12,137 nucleotides of DNA, taken from positions 1 through 12,137 of the forward strand of contig CAMNDS010000015.1 in the NCBI GenBank assembly GCA_946535695.1, in the 5' to 3' direction. The translations under genes were made by a program, and so were the position numbers. The stretch comes from an uncultured Clostridia bacterium (GTDB lineage: Bacteria > Bacillota > Clostridia > Oscillospirales > Acutalibacteraceae). Below the pieces are notes generated by a model, which made no database searches, was not told the DNA's origin, and was given only the letters and a program-made list of their open reading frames with translations. Below, piece by piece: positions 1 to 6,735 of this stretch (position 1 is the stretch's first letter; each line of letters begins with the position of its first letter).

Positions 1-1
1 G

Positions 2-616
2 TTTTTAGCTTGTACGTCGGTTCTGGGTAATAAGGCTTCGGCGATGAATACAAACAAAGCACAAAAACCGCAAAGCGTTGCGGCAGTAGGGGGGGCGACT
101 TCTCGTAATAATCAATCTATTAAACAGGGGCTTACTAAGAATCAAAAAATAGGAATAGGAGCTGCCATTACAGCGCTTGTGGCTGTTCCTGCGGTTGCAC
201 TTACAATTTGGGGTATAAAAAAACATAAAAATGAAAAGTTATTAGATTTTTTCATAAAATTTCTTGATAGTGATTTTGATTATTATTCTATTACTGAAAA
301 TAACGCTGAAATCGTTCAAATTACGGAAGAAGTATGTAAGACTTGGAATCCGTTTATTCTTGATATGCGTGGATTGCTTGGTTGTATTAAAGATAAAAAA
401 TTAGAAATTGATGAATTAAAAAAAGTTAATGAGGGTTTCACTGATTTTGAGTTTAATTACAGTGATAATGATAATATTGAGCTTGTAATTCATAGTGATG
501 AATATGAAAATAAAAATGAAAATAAAGTTACTGTTACAAAAATTAATAATAATTTTGTTAGTGCCCATTTAATAAATCCTTATAGAAATGTCACTATTGT
601 TTTAAAAGCAAAATAA
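2..616 (+). CDS. Exported, membrane-anchored protein of unknown function (5' end outside window)
   Basis: The frame is open from base 2, so the gene begins left of the window; the ATG at 44 is internal. The first codons read FLACTSVLGNKASA, which matches the signal peptide of the paralogue at 1803-2522 and ends in an A-S-A signal peptidase I type site. Then come a short polar stretch, the conserved block AAVGxATS...KQGLTKxQK, one Gly/Ala-rich membrane helix and TIWGIKKHKN. The C-terminal part is about 125 residues, acidic and Asn-rich, and has no recognised family. Over 51 aligned residues from AAVG to KKHxN the two paralogues share 31 identities without a gap, while their C-terminal parts differ. 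trpS follows 27 bp downstream and is probably co-transcribed. The function is unknown; a surface or envelope role is an inference from the signal peptide and helix. Confidence 0.75.
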   Translation, partial: FLACTSVLGNKASAMNTNKAQKPQSVAAVGGATSRNNQSIKQGLTKNQKIGIGAAITALVAVPAVALTIWGIKKHKNEKLLDFFIKFLDSDFDYYSITENNAEIVQITEEVCKTWNPFILDMRGLLGCIKDKKLEIDELKKVNEGFTDFEFNYSDNDNIELVIHSDEYENKNENKVTVTKINNNFVSAHLINPYRNVTIVLKAK

Positions 617-643
617 CAAAGATACTTATTAAAGGGTGATAAA

Positions 644-1717
644 ATGGAGCAAAATAAAAAAATTGTTTTAACCGGAGACCGTCCCACGGGGCGGTTGCAC
701 CTTGGGCATTATATAGGCTCACTAAAACAGCGGGTGAAAATGCAAAATTCCGGCGAATTTGATGAGATTAATATTTTAATTGCGGATGACCAAGCATTAA
801 CGGATAATTATGATAATCCTAAAAAAATTCGAGAAAATATAATAAATTTAGCTTTGGATTATTTATCCGTCGGATTAGACCCGGAAAAAGTTAACATATG
901 CGTTCAGTCGTGCTTGCCGGCGCTCCACAGCCTCACCTTCTATTATACGAATTTGGTAACTACCGCAAGACTTTCCCGCAACCCTACGGTAAAGGCTGAA
1001 ATTAAAATGCGCGGATTTGCAGATGAGGGGCTCCCTCTGGGCTTTTTTTCATATCCCGTTTCTCAAGCCGCGGATATCACGGCGTTTAATGCGAATATTG
1101 TTCCGGTTGGTGATGATCAGCTGCCTATGATTGAACAAACTCGCGAGATAGTTGAAAAATTTAACAGAATTTACGGCGAAACTTTGGTCATGCCCGAAGC
1201 AGTTATTCCAAAAAACGAAGCGCAGCGACGTTTGCCCGGTGTTGACGGTAAAGCTAAAATGAGCAAATCGCTCGGCAATTGCATTTATCTTTCGGATGAT
1301 TCCAAAACTGTTAAAAATCAAATTAACGGCAAGATGTTCACTGACCCCATGCATTTAAAAATAAGCGACCCTGGTCATACCGAGGGAAATGTGGTGTTTA
1401 CTTATCTTGACGCATTTTGTACGAATGAGCATTTTGCCGAGTATCTTCCGGAATATTCAAATCTTGAAGAAATGAAAGAACACTATCGACGCGGAGGCTT
1501 GGGCGACGGAGTTTGCAAAAAATTTTTAATTAATATTTTGGAAGAAATTTTATCGCCAATTCGTTCAAGACGCAAAAAATGGGAATCCGATATCGACACA
1601 GTTTATGATATTCTTGCTTCTGGCAACATTAAAGCACGCGAAACAACAAATACCACTTTGTTTAAAGTTAAAAATGCCATGAAAATTGATTATTTTGATT
1701 ATAATAGGTGCACTTGA
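644..1717 (+). CDS. trpS: Tryptophan--tRNA ligase (TrpRS)
   Basis: Class I aminoacyl-tRNA synthetase that charges tRNA-Trp with tryptophan using ATP in the cytoplasm. The class signatures are intact: the HIGH motif appears as HLGH at residues 19-22 inside TGDRPTGRLHLGHYIGS, and KMSKS lies at 205-209. The block VPVGDDQ near 153-159 is typical of the tryptophan-binding fold. At 357 residues it is slightly longer than the usual 330-350; the extra length lies mainly at the C-terminal end. ATG 644 is preceded by AAGGGTGAT, a near-match to the 16S tail. It sits 27 bp after the upstream exported-protein gene, too close for a T-box leader, so it probably depends on an upstream promoter. Its TGA stop (1715-1717) lies inside the -35 box of the next gene. 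Confidence 0.97.
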   Translation: MEQNKKIVLTGDRPTGRLHLGHYIGSLKQRVKMQNSGEFDEINILIADDQALTDNYDNPKKIRENIINLALDYLSVGLDPEKVNICVQSCLPALHSLTFYYTNLVTTARLSRNPTVKAEIKMRGFADEGLPLGFFSYPVSQAADITAFNANIVPVGDDQLPMIEQTREIVEKFNRIYGETLVMPEAVIPKNEAQRRLPGVDGKAKMSKSLGNCIYLSDDSKTVKNQINGKMFTDPMHLKISDPGHTEGNVVFTYLDAFCTNEHFAEYLPEYSNLEEMKEHYRRGGLGDGVCKKFLINILEEILSPIRSRRKKWESDIDTVYDILASGNIKARETTNTTLFKVKNAMKIDYFDYNRCT

Positions 1718-1742
1718 CAAAGTAATTTTTATGTTTTATAAT
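1714..1742 (+). promoter_or_regulatory. Perfect-consensus sigma-A promoter of the second exported paralogue
   Basis: TTGACA (1714-1719), a 17-bp spacer and TATAAT (1737-1742) match the housekeeping consensus at all 12 positions. Transcription should start near 1749, giving a leader of about 54 nt before the ATG at 1803. The -35 box overlaps the last bases of trpS, so transcription of trpS must pass through it. Confidence 0.85.
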
Positions 1743-1802
1743 AGAAATGTTTCGCAGAATCCGGGGAAGGATATTTTAAGTTTAATTAAGGAGTTGGTTT
1801 TT

Positions 1803-2522
1803 ATGAAAAAATTTAGTAAAAATAAGATTGCGTTATTTCTTGCTTGCACATCGGTTTTAGGTGGTAAATCTCAAGCGGCTCAAAATGTTAAAACCGAGCA
1901 AACCATTGCAGCAGTAGGGGTGGCGACTTCTTGCAGTAATAAATCCGTTAAGCAAGGGCTTACCAAGAAGCAAAAATTGGCAATAGGAGGTGCTGCTGCA
2001 TTTCTTGTGGTTGCTTCCGCGATTGGTTTTACAATTTGGGGTGTGAAAAAACATCTAAATGGTAAAAGTGCTCCAGATCAGCAAGATAAAAGTGGTAGCG
2101 ATATAAAAAATGGCGATGGCGAGGATATTGAAAGTCCAACAAAATCTGATAAAAAAGATAAAGCTAAAGACGGTTATTTTTACGTTGAAAAAGTCAAGCA
2201 ACATCTAACTAATGATGATAATAAGGCTACGCTTTCAAAGTTTAATGCAGCGGTAAATGCGATAAACAATAATCAATTTAGTGAAAAAGACAAAAATGAT
2301 TTTGGAGAATTTTTAAAAGTTATTAGAGGTGAAAAAAAAGTACAAGATTTTTTGGTTGAAGGTGTGTCATGCTCGTCATTAACATTTAGTGAAAATTTTA
2401 TTGGCGTAGATTTAGATGGCATAACTTATAGACTTACCTTTTTTACAAATGTATTTACGATGGAAAAGATTAAAAATAATATTCTAGTTGAAAGTCGGCA
2501 GTTAAAATATAATTATGATTAG
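1803..2522 (+). CDS. Exported, membrane-anchored protein of unknown function, paralogue of the gene at 2-616
   Basis: Encodes 239 residues from ATG 1803, chosen because AAGGAG lies 9 bp upstream and because this start yields a normal signal peptide: a Lys-rich n-region MKKFSKNK, hydrophobic core IALFLACTSVLGG, and a probable cut after S-Q-A at 25. An in-frame start at 1686 would put the N-terminus inside trpS and upstream of the promoter. The conserved block AAVGVATS...KQGLTKKQK occupies about 36-58, a membrane helix about 59-80 and TIWGVKKHLN 77-86. A charged Ser/Lys/Asp linker spans about 87-122, and an unrecognised domain fills 123-239. If the signal peptide is cut, the positive KKH after the helix would favour a cytoplasmic C-terminus; this topology is uncertain. 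A terminator follows directly. The family is not recognised. Confidence 0.85.
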   Translation: MKKFSKNKIALFLACTSVLGGKSQAAQNVKTEQTIAAVGVATSCSNKSVKQGLTKKQKLAIGGAAAFLVVASAIGFTIWGVKKHLNGKSAPDQQDKSGSDIKNGDGEDIESPTKSDKKDKAKDGYFYVEKVKQHLTNDDNKATLSKFNAAVNAINNNQFSEKDKNDFGEFLKVIRGEKKVQDFLVEGVSCSSLTFSENFIGVDLDGITYRLTFFTNVFTMEKIKNNILVESRQLKYNYD

Positions 2523-2562
2523 GTACTTTCTCCGACAATCGGTTGGAAAGAGTACTTTTTTT
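2523..2562 (+). terminator. Intrinsic terminator after the second exported paralogue
   Basis: An imperfect hairpin with GTACT...AGTAC outer arms and a CCGA/TCGG inner stem around the loop CAA is followed by seven T residues (2556-2562). It begins 1 bp after the stop codon and separates this gene from spoVAE. Confidence 0.75.
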
Positions 2563-2565
2563 CAA

Positions 2566-2610
2566 GCATTACTAAAAAAGATAAATATTTCCTCCGGCTA
2601 TGCCGGAGAA
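2566..2610 (-). repeat. Hairpin repeat copy 1 (reverse orientation, partial)
   Basis: GCATTACTAAAAAAGATAAA leads into CTCCGGC (2592-2598), loop TAT, GCCGGAG (2602-2608). It is the reverse complement of the right half of the copy at 6559-6675; the other half is not recognisable. Confidence 0.7.
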
Positions 2611-2675
2611 GATTGATGCGTGTCTTTTATATTGCTATATTTGTACATACGGAACTGAAAATTAAAACAGAATTG

Positions 2676-2700
2676 TTCTCTCCGGCGGCGCCGGAGAGAA
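2676..2700. repeat. Hairpin repeat copy 2 (stem only)
   Basis: A perfect 11-bp stem, TTCTCTCCGGC (2676-2686) and GCCGGAGAGAA (2690-2700), encloses the loop GGC. The GCAATG-type ends of the longer copies are not seen. The rest of 2613-2842 is AT-rich, and I see nothing else in it except the spoVAE ribosome binding site. Confidence 0.7.
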
Positions 2701-2842
2701 TACTTAAATATCTTGTTTTGCACTGCTTTGTGAATTATTTTTCTATCTATTTTTTCAATGCCCTTTGATTTTATCACTATGCCATAGTATAAAAAACATA
2801 AAAAATGGTCAAAATAAATGTAAATAAATAAAAGGAGTAAAA

Positions 2843-3214
2843 ATGCAAATAGAAATAATGGATTATATCAATTCATTTTGGGTTGGTGGGCTTATTTGCG
2901 TTATTGCACAAATTTTGATCGATAAAACTAAACTCACACCTGCAAGAATACTTGTATTATTTGTAACGTCGGGAGTATTATTAACTGCAGTCGGAGTTTA
3001 TGAACCACTGGTGAAATTCGCAAAAGCAGGAGCAACAGTCCCTCTTACAGGTTTTGGATATGTTATGGCTCAGGGAATAAAAGAGCACGTTAAAGCCAAA
3101 GGTTTATTTGGTGTTTTGACCGGAGGTTTGTCGTCAAGTGCATCCGGAATTGCTGCCGCTATATTTTTTGGTTATATTTTTTCTATATTTTTTAAATCAG
3201 GAGATAAACAATAA
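2843..3214 (+). CDS. spoVAE: Stage V sporulation protein AE (SpoVAE)
   Basis: A small integral membrane protein of 123 residues. By family knowledge, SpoVA proteins form the inner spore membrane channel that takes up Ca-dipicolinate during sporulation and releases it at germination. Sequence blocks typical of the family are present: GGLICVIAQILIDKTKLTPARILV (about 15-38), VYEPLVKFAKAGATVPLTGFG (about 52-72) and SSSASGIAAAIFFGY (about 97-111). About four hydrophobic helices are visible. ATG 2843 follows AAAGGAG at 5-6 bp. It normally belongs to a spoVAC-spoVAD-spoVAE cluster, but neither partner lies next to it here. A terminator and two hairpin repeats separate it from the gene before. No sigma-F or sigma-G promoter could be fitted convincingly. 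Confidence 0.95.
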   Translation: MQIEIMDYINSFWVGGLICVIAQILIDKTKLTPARILVLFVTSGVLLTAVGVYEPLVKFAKAGATVPLTGFGYVMAQGIKEHVKAKGLFGVLTGGLSSSASGIAAAIFFGYIFSIFFKSGDKQ

Positions 3215-3305
3215 AAAAAAATAAATTAAAATAGTTATTTTTATTAAAAATACGATAAATATTTCTACTTTGTAATTTTTTTTACAAAAAAATCGTGAAA
3301 AACGC

Positions 3306-3334
3306 TTGACAAAACTTTTTATATAGAAGATAAT
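3306..3334 (+). promoter_or_regulatory. Sigma-A promoter of the 3D-domain protein gene
   Basis: TTGACA (3306-3311), a 17-bp spacer and GATAAT (3329-3334) match 11 of 12 consensus positions. The predicted start is near 3341, about 36 nt before the proposed ATC start codon. An AT-rich inverted repeat TTTGTAA/TTACAAA lies just upstream. Confidence 0.75.
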
Positions 3335-3376
3335 GTCTGCGCCGGCAAAAAAAATTACAAAAGTAGGTGTATTAAT

Positions 3377-4078
3377 ATCAATATAGTAACTTTTAACCAA
3401 GTCGGACGCAAAATTTTAAAGCTTTCTTTTGTGACTTTAAGCTTATTTTCAATTATTCATTCGAGTGATGTTGCAACAAACAGAATGACTGATTTTTACC
3501 ATACAAGTGCTGTAGAAAACAAAAATTTTAAGTCCAAAAATGACGTCAAAGGGAATAATAGTAAAGATAACGTTTTAGTTTCTAAAAAAATAATTCCCCA
3601 CAAAGAAGAAAACAAGAAATTAGAGTCTAAATTTGTAGTTAAAAATATAATGAAATTGCAGAAAAAAAGTAAGAAAAGCACAACTTCTATTAAAAAAAAT
3701 AAAAAGATTGCAAATATCATAAGAACACAAGGAATAGAGCAAGAACGAAAAAAAATCCCCTATGACCTTAAAAATTATGAATGCATTGATGTTTTATGTG
3801 GAGACGCAACATTTTATACTGCAGAACCAGGTAAACGAATGGCCAATGGTAAAATCCCAATTGCAGGAGTGCATTGTGCAATGCATTCTAGATTTAGAGG
3901 TTCATTAGTCAAGATAACATTTTCTAATGGTAAAACCATTTGGTTAATAGTAGGAGATGGAGGTGGCGCCTTGGAAAACGGTAGTGCGATTGTTGATATA
4001 TTCTGCAATACTAGAGAGGAATGTATTAAAAATGGAAGAAAAAAAGTTAAAGTTGAAGTTTGGAGAAAGAAAAAATAG
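3377..4078 (+). CDS. Secreted 3D / double-psi beta-barrel domain protein, probable ATC start
   Basis: The C-terminal third (about residues 136-230 of 233) resembles the 3D (RlpA-like double-psi beta-barrel) domain of YabE/YocH/YuiC-type cell-wall enzymes: DATFYTAEPGKRMANG, then VGDGGGALENGSAIVDIF with the characteristic Asp, Gly-Gly and Asp pattern. Members cleave or bind peptidoglycan. A Lys-rich low-complexity linker of about 100 residues precedes it. The first conventional start is GTG 3431, but it has no ribosome binding site and would remove the positive n-region of the signal peptide. Reading upstream in frame gives NQVGRKILKLSFVTLSLFSI, a good signal peptide, and AAGTAGGTG (3361-3369) lies 7 bp before ATC 3377. 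I therefore place the start there, without certainty. Five cysteines in the barrel region are unusual. It stands behind its own sigma-A promoter, convergent with spoIIE. Confidence 0.7.
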   Translation: MNIVTFNQVGRKILKLSFVTLSLFSIIHSSDVATNRMTDFYHTSAVENKNFKSKNDVKGNNSKDNVLVSKKIIPHKEENKKLESKFVVKNIMKLQKKSKKSTTSIKKNKKIANIIRTQGIEQERKKIPYDLKNYECIDVLCGDATFYTAEPGKRMANGKIPIAGVHCAMHSRFRGSLVKITFSNGKTIWLIVGDGGGALENGSAIVDIFCNTREECIKNGRKKVKVEVWRKKK

Positions 4079-4374
4079 AATATTATGGTAGTTAAGTTTG
4101 GAAAATGATACTCTCGATTATTTAAATTTTATTATTAAAAATATTTCTTATGAGTTATAAGCTATTTCTATTACAATCTTAGTAGTGATAACAAATAAAA
4201 ATTTTTTGCATTGTTAAAAGTAGATAAATAATAATGATACATAGAAGTCGTATATCTATGCATGAATGTGGCAATGCAAAGAATTTACATCATTTCCTCC
4301 GGCGACGCCGGAGGAAATATCTATATTTTTTAGCAATGCCAAATTTTTATTCGACTTGCTTAAGAGTTTTTAAG
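4079..4374. other. Intergenic region between convergent genes
   Basis: AT-rich spacer between the 3' ends of the 3D-domain gene and spoIIE. It holds the symmetrical hairpin repeat at 4270-4340, which may end transcription from both sides. An open frame at 4234-4425 crosses this repeat and the spoIIE end and is not credible. Nothing else is seen. Confidence 0.6.
4270..4340. repeat. Hairpin repeat copy 3 (complete short palindrome)
   Basis: A 71-bp element, palindromic along its whole length. The core is a perfect 12-bp stem, ATTTCCTCCGGC (4292-4303) and GCCGGAGGAAAT (4307-4318), with loop GAC. The ends are GGCAATGC on the left and GCAATGCC on the right. The flanks between end and stem are also roughly complementary. 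Confidence 0.75.
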
Positions 4375-6393
4375 TCAATAATTTTTTATAAATTTTATAC
4401 TAATTGCAGTAATATCATCATCTGAAGAAGCGGCCCTAAATTTTTGTGCCATTCTAATAATTATATCAGCCAAATCTACTTCGTTAAATTTATCCCTCAT
4501 AATATCTTCCACCCAATCTTCACCTGTATCTGTCACACCATCCGAAAACATCATTATTAAATCGTTATCTTTAAAACTCAAAGGAATTTTTTTAACTTTG
4601 ACTTCGGGTAAAATTCCGATTGGTGGTGCACTTGACGGAATTTTAGTCACATATTTTTCATTTTTAATAAATGAACTGGCGGCACCGAATTTTAAAGCAA
4701 TTGCTTTTCCTGTAAATAAATTTACTTTTAAAATATCAAGTGTAGCAAGTGATTCGTCCGAAGATTTTTCCATTAAAATTGAATTAGCTATAAAAACTGC
4801 AGTTTCTGTTTCTACACCACTCCTTAGCATGTTGTAAACCACTTGTGTGACTATATTTCCGGATATAGAAGCTATATTTCCTTTTCCCATACCGTCACTT
4901 AAAACAACGTAAAAATTGCCAAGGCCGTCGTAAAAAGTTTTATAACTATCACCGCAATTAGTTTCTCCTATTGCGGTATGTTGTTTTGTCTGGATAATAA
5001 CCCTAAATGCAGTTTTTTCACAAAACTTCATTATTATGTTGCTTTGATTGTAAAAAATTTCAGGTTTCATAAATGAACGGTTGCAAATGTAATGAATTTC
5101 TTCTCTTAAATTATCTAAATCCTTAGGAACATTAAATTTATCAAACTCAATTTGAAGCAAAAATTTTCCCAGATTATTTGTTATTAAACTTATTTTAGAG
5201 TTAATTTTAAATTCATTTTTTATTGTTCTTTTGATTTTTGTTGATAAATCTTCATCTATTTTTGAGTTTGATTTTATAGATTTTATAATTGAAGTGTAAA
5301 TTTGCGATATACTTTTAAGATAAAACCTTACAAGAGTTTTAGAATCACTTTTATATTTTTCATCAAGTTTATTTGCAACTTTTTCAAAAGCATCTTGGGC
5401 GCTGTCAAAAGAATTGCCCATCAGAGATATGTTTTGGACAGCAAGTGATTTTAAATTTTCAGAATTTGCGTCGTTTTTTAGTCTTAAATTTTTAAAATTA
5501 ATTTTACTAGAAATTATCAAAAATACTATTCCACCAATTAATTCTTCAATTACTTCAGGAATTAAAATTTTGGTACCGAATTGAATGTGGAGCAAAACAT
5601 TTGAAAATATGTAAGATAAAACCATAAAAATTTTGCCTAATTTCGAAAACCCTCCAGCAATCATGCCACTGATTGGCGAAGAAATTATCTGAAATGAGTT
5701 GTCAGTTTTACATATTATATAAAATATACCACGAATAATTCCTGCCAAACTGCCACCAAAAAGCTTGAATACGTACGACGAAATAAAAATTAAAGTTACC
5801 ATAAAAATATTTATTATATTTATAGAAAAAACACTAAAATTGGTAAGCGGTACCGTTATTACTAAAATTGCAAAAATAGGAAGTATGTACTCAGAATTAA
5901 TTCTATACTTATAAGTTCCAAGGGATTTAAATCCGATATTTAGAATATAAGCAACTCCCGATGCTACCATGGATTCAAAAAAACAACGAGTAAAAGAATA
6001 AAAATTTAATCCATAAACAAAATAAAACGCTGTACCTGTAACAAAAATGGGGATAAAAGTCAAAAATATCACATATTTAGGACTATTATTAATTTTTTTG
6101 AAATTGTTAAAAGTCCATCTGATAGCACAAATAGAAACTAAAGTCGAAATATATCTTATACTAACAGCAGTACTAACAGAACTAAAATAGCCAACTGAAG
6201 TGCCAATTATTGCCGGTATTAAGCTAAAACCTCCCGAAGCCGCCGAAACAAACGAAACACCAAGTGGGAAATTTCCCATTATGGTCATCCTAGCAGATAA
6301 AAACCCTATAACCAGAAGAATTATATTTAAAACGACCTTTTGAATTATATACAAATCGCGATTTCCAAAATGTAATGAATTGTGTTTATCCAC
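4375..6393 (-). CDS. spoIIE: Stage II sporulation protein E, membrane-bound PP2C-type phosphatase
   Basis: SpoIIE dephosphorylates the anti-anti-sigma factor SpoIIAA, freeing sigma-F in the forespore, and acts at the polar septum with FtsZ. Residues about 13-300 carry some ten membrane helices, 300-455 form a cytoplasmic linker, and 460-672 are the PP2C domain. Metal-binding signatures are intact: GDS with Asp482, SDGMGKG with Asp500, FSDGVTD with Asp618 and DDDIT at 658-662. The 18-residue and 118-residue steps between the first three aspartates match those known for Bacillus subtilis SpoIIE. At 672 residues it is much shorter than the roughly 825 of B. subtilis; most of the loss is in the linker. 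The GTG start is supported by AGGAGG 7 bp upstream. Its promoter has a 21-bp spacer, as known for Spo0A-activated spoIIE. Confidence 0.96.
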   Translation of the reverse strand: MDKHNSLHFGNRDLYIIQKVVLNIILLVIGFLSARMTIMGNFPLGVSFVSAASGGFSLIPAIIGTSVGYFSSVSTAVSIRYISTLVSICAIRWTFNNFKKINNSPKYVIFLTFIPIFVTGTAFYFVYGLNFYSFTRCFFESMVASGVAYILNIGFKSLGTYKYRINSEYILPIFAILVITVPLTNFSVFSINIINIFMVTLIFISSYVFKLFGGSLAGIIRGIFYIICKTDNSFQIISSPISGMIAGGFSKLGKIFMVLSYIFSNVLLHIQFGTKILIPEVIEELIGGIVFLIISSKINFKNLRLKNDANSENLKSLAVQNISLMGNSFDSAQDAFEKVANKLDEKYKSDSKTLVRFYLKSISQIYTSIIKSIKSNSKIDEDLSTKIKRTIKNEFKINSKISLITNNLGKFLLQIEFDKFNVPKDLDNLREEIHYICNRSFMKPEIFYNQSNIIMKFCEKTAFRVIIQTKQHTAIGETNCGDSYKTFYDGLGNFYVVLSDGMGKGNIASISGNIVTQVVYNMLRSGVETETAVFIANSILMEKSSDESLATLDILKVNLFTGKAIALKFGAASSFIKNEKYVTKIPSSAPPIGILPEVKVKKIPLSFKDNDLIMMFSDGVTDTGEDWVEDIMRDKFNEVDLADIIIRMAQKFRAASSDDDITAISIKFIKNY

Positions 6394-6424
6394 AATAAAT
6401 CCTCCTAAAAAATATGATATTTTG

Positions 6425-6465
6425 ATGATATCACAATTTTTTATAAAGTTTTGTCAAATTCGGCT
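6425..6465 (-). promoter_or_regulatory. spoIIE promoter with 21-bp spacer and Spo0A-box-like sequences
   Basis: On the minus strand TTGACA (6457-6452) is followed after exactly 21 bp by TATCAT (6430-6425). Spo0A-activated sigma-A promoters of B. subtilis spoIIE and spoIIG are known for such long spacers. Near-matches to the 0A box TGNCGAA overlap the -35: AGCCGAA (6465-6459, minus strand) and TGTCAAA (6453-6459, plus strand), one mismatch each. Confidence 0.65.
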
Positions 6466-6510
6466 GTAGATTTATAGATTTTTTTGATGCCGTTTATACA
6501 TTTTTGGTGA

Positions 6511-6539
6511 AAAATGCACAAAAACGATGCAGTCCAAAA
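6511..6539 (-). repeat. Split motif shared by two promoter-upstream regions, copy A
   Basis: On the plus strand AAAATGCACAAAA, 8 unrelated bases, then GTCCAAAA. The same two blocks with the same 8-base gap recur at 9517-9545. Both copies lie upstream of minus-strand promoters, this one 53 bp above the spoIIE -35 box. Confidence 0.5.
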
Positions 6540-6558
6540 AGAAACATAATAGAAAAAA

Positions 6559-6675
6559 GGCGTTGCCAAAATAAATAGAAGTGATAAATTAATAGGACAT
6601 TATTCCCATGTGTAAATAGTTAAACTTATTTCTCCGGCGGTGCCGGAGGAAATATCTATCTTTTTTAGTAATACC
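6559..6675 (+). repeat. Hairpin repeat copy 4 (full-length, 117 bp, MITE-like)
   Basis: Starts with GGCGTTGCCAAAATAAATAG, and its right end reads in reverse complement GGTATTACTAAAAAAGATAG, so the ends form imperfect inverted repeats of about 20 bp. Off centre lies CTCCGGC (6632-6638), loop GGT, GCCGGAG (6642-6648). No target-site duplication is evident. Confidence 0.75.
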
Positions 6676-6679
6676 TTTG

Positions 6680-6708
6680 ATTTGGCAAATTAATCGCTTT
6701 TACCAAAT
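6680..6708 (-). terminator. Hairpin downstream of smpB, weak terminator candidate
   Basis: ATTTGGCAAA (6680-6689) can pair with TTTACCAAAT (6699-6708) over 10 bp with one mismatch or wobble. In the smpB direction no clear T-run follows at once; the T-run of the adjacent repeat comes later. Its role as terminator is uncertain. Confidence 0.3.
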
Positions 6709-6735
6709 AATTTTGATTCTGATCAACTGAATCTT

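Larger units (their letters stand above)
6394..6735. other. Intergenic region between spoIIE and smpB
   Basis: Holds the spoIIE promoter (6425-6465), an upstream motif shared with 9517-9545 (6511-6539), hairpin repeat copy 4 (6559-6675) and a hairpin downstream of smpB (6680-6708). No open frame with a ribosome binding site was found. Confidence 0.6.

Noticed and set aside
617..643. T-box leader for trpS
   Set aside because: The gap is only 27 bp and holds just the ribosome binding site.
1049..1354. Open frame on the minus strand inside trpS
   Set aside because: Shadow of the trpS reading frame with no ribosome binding site or family resemblance.
1803..1880. Lipoprotein signal at FLAC in the exported paralogues
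   Set aside because: The residues before Cys (Phe -3, Leu -2) do not fit the lipobox, and a signal peptidase I site (A-S-A or S-Q-A) follows in both.
2783..2803. Sigma-G-like -10 sequences (CATAGTA, CATAAAA) before spoVAE
   Set aside because: No matching -35 element at 17-18 bp, so the fit is not better than chance in AT-rich DNA.
4234..4425. Open frame of 63 codons on the plus strand
   Set aside because: Runs through hairpin repeat copy 3 and into the end of spoIIE; no ribosome binding site and a composition set by the repeat.
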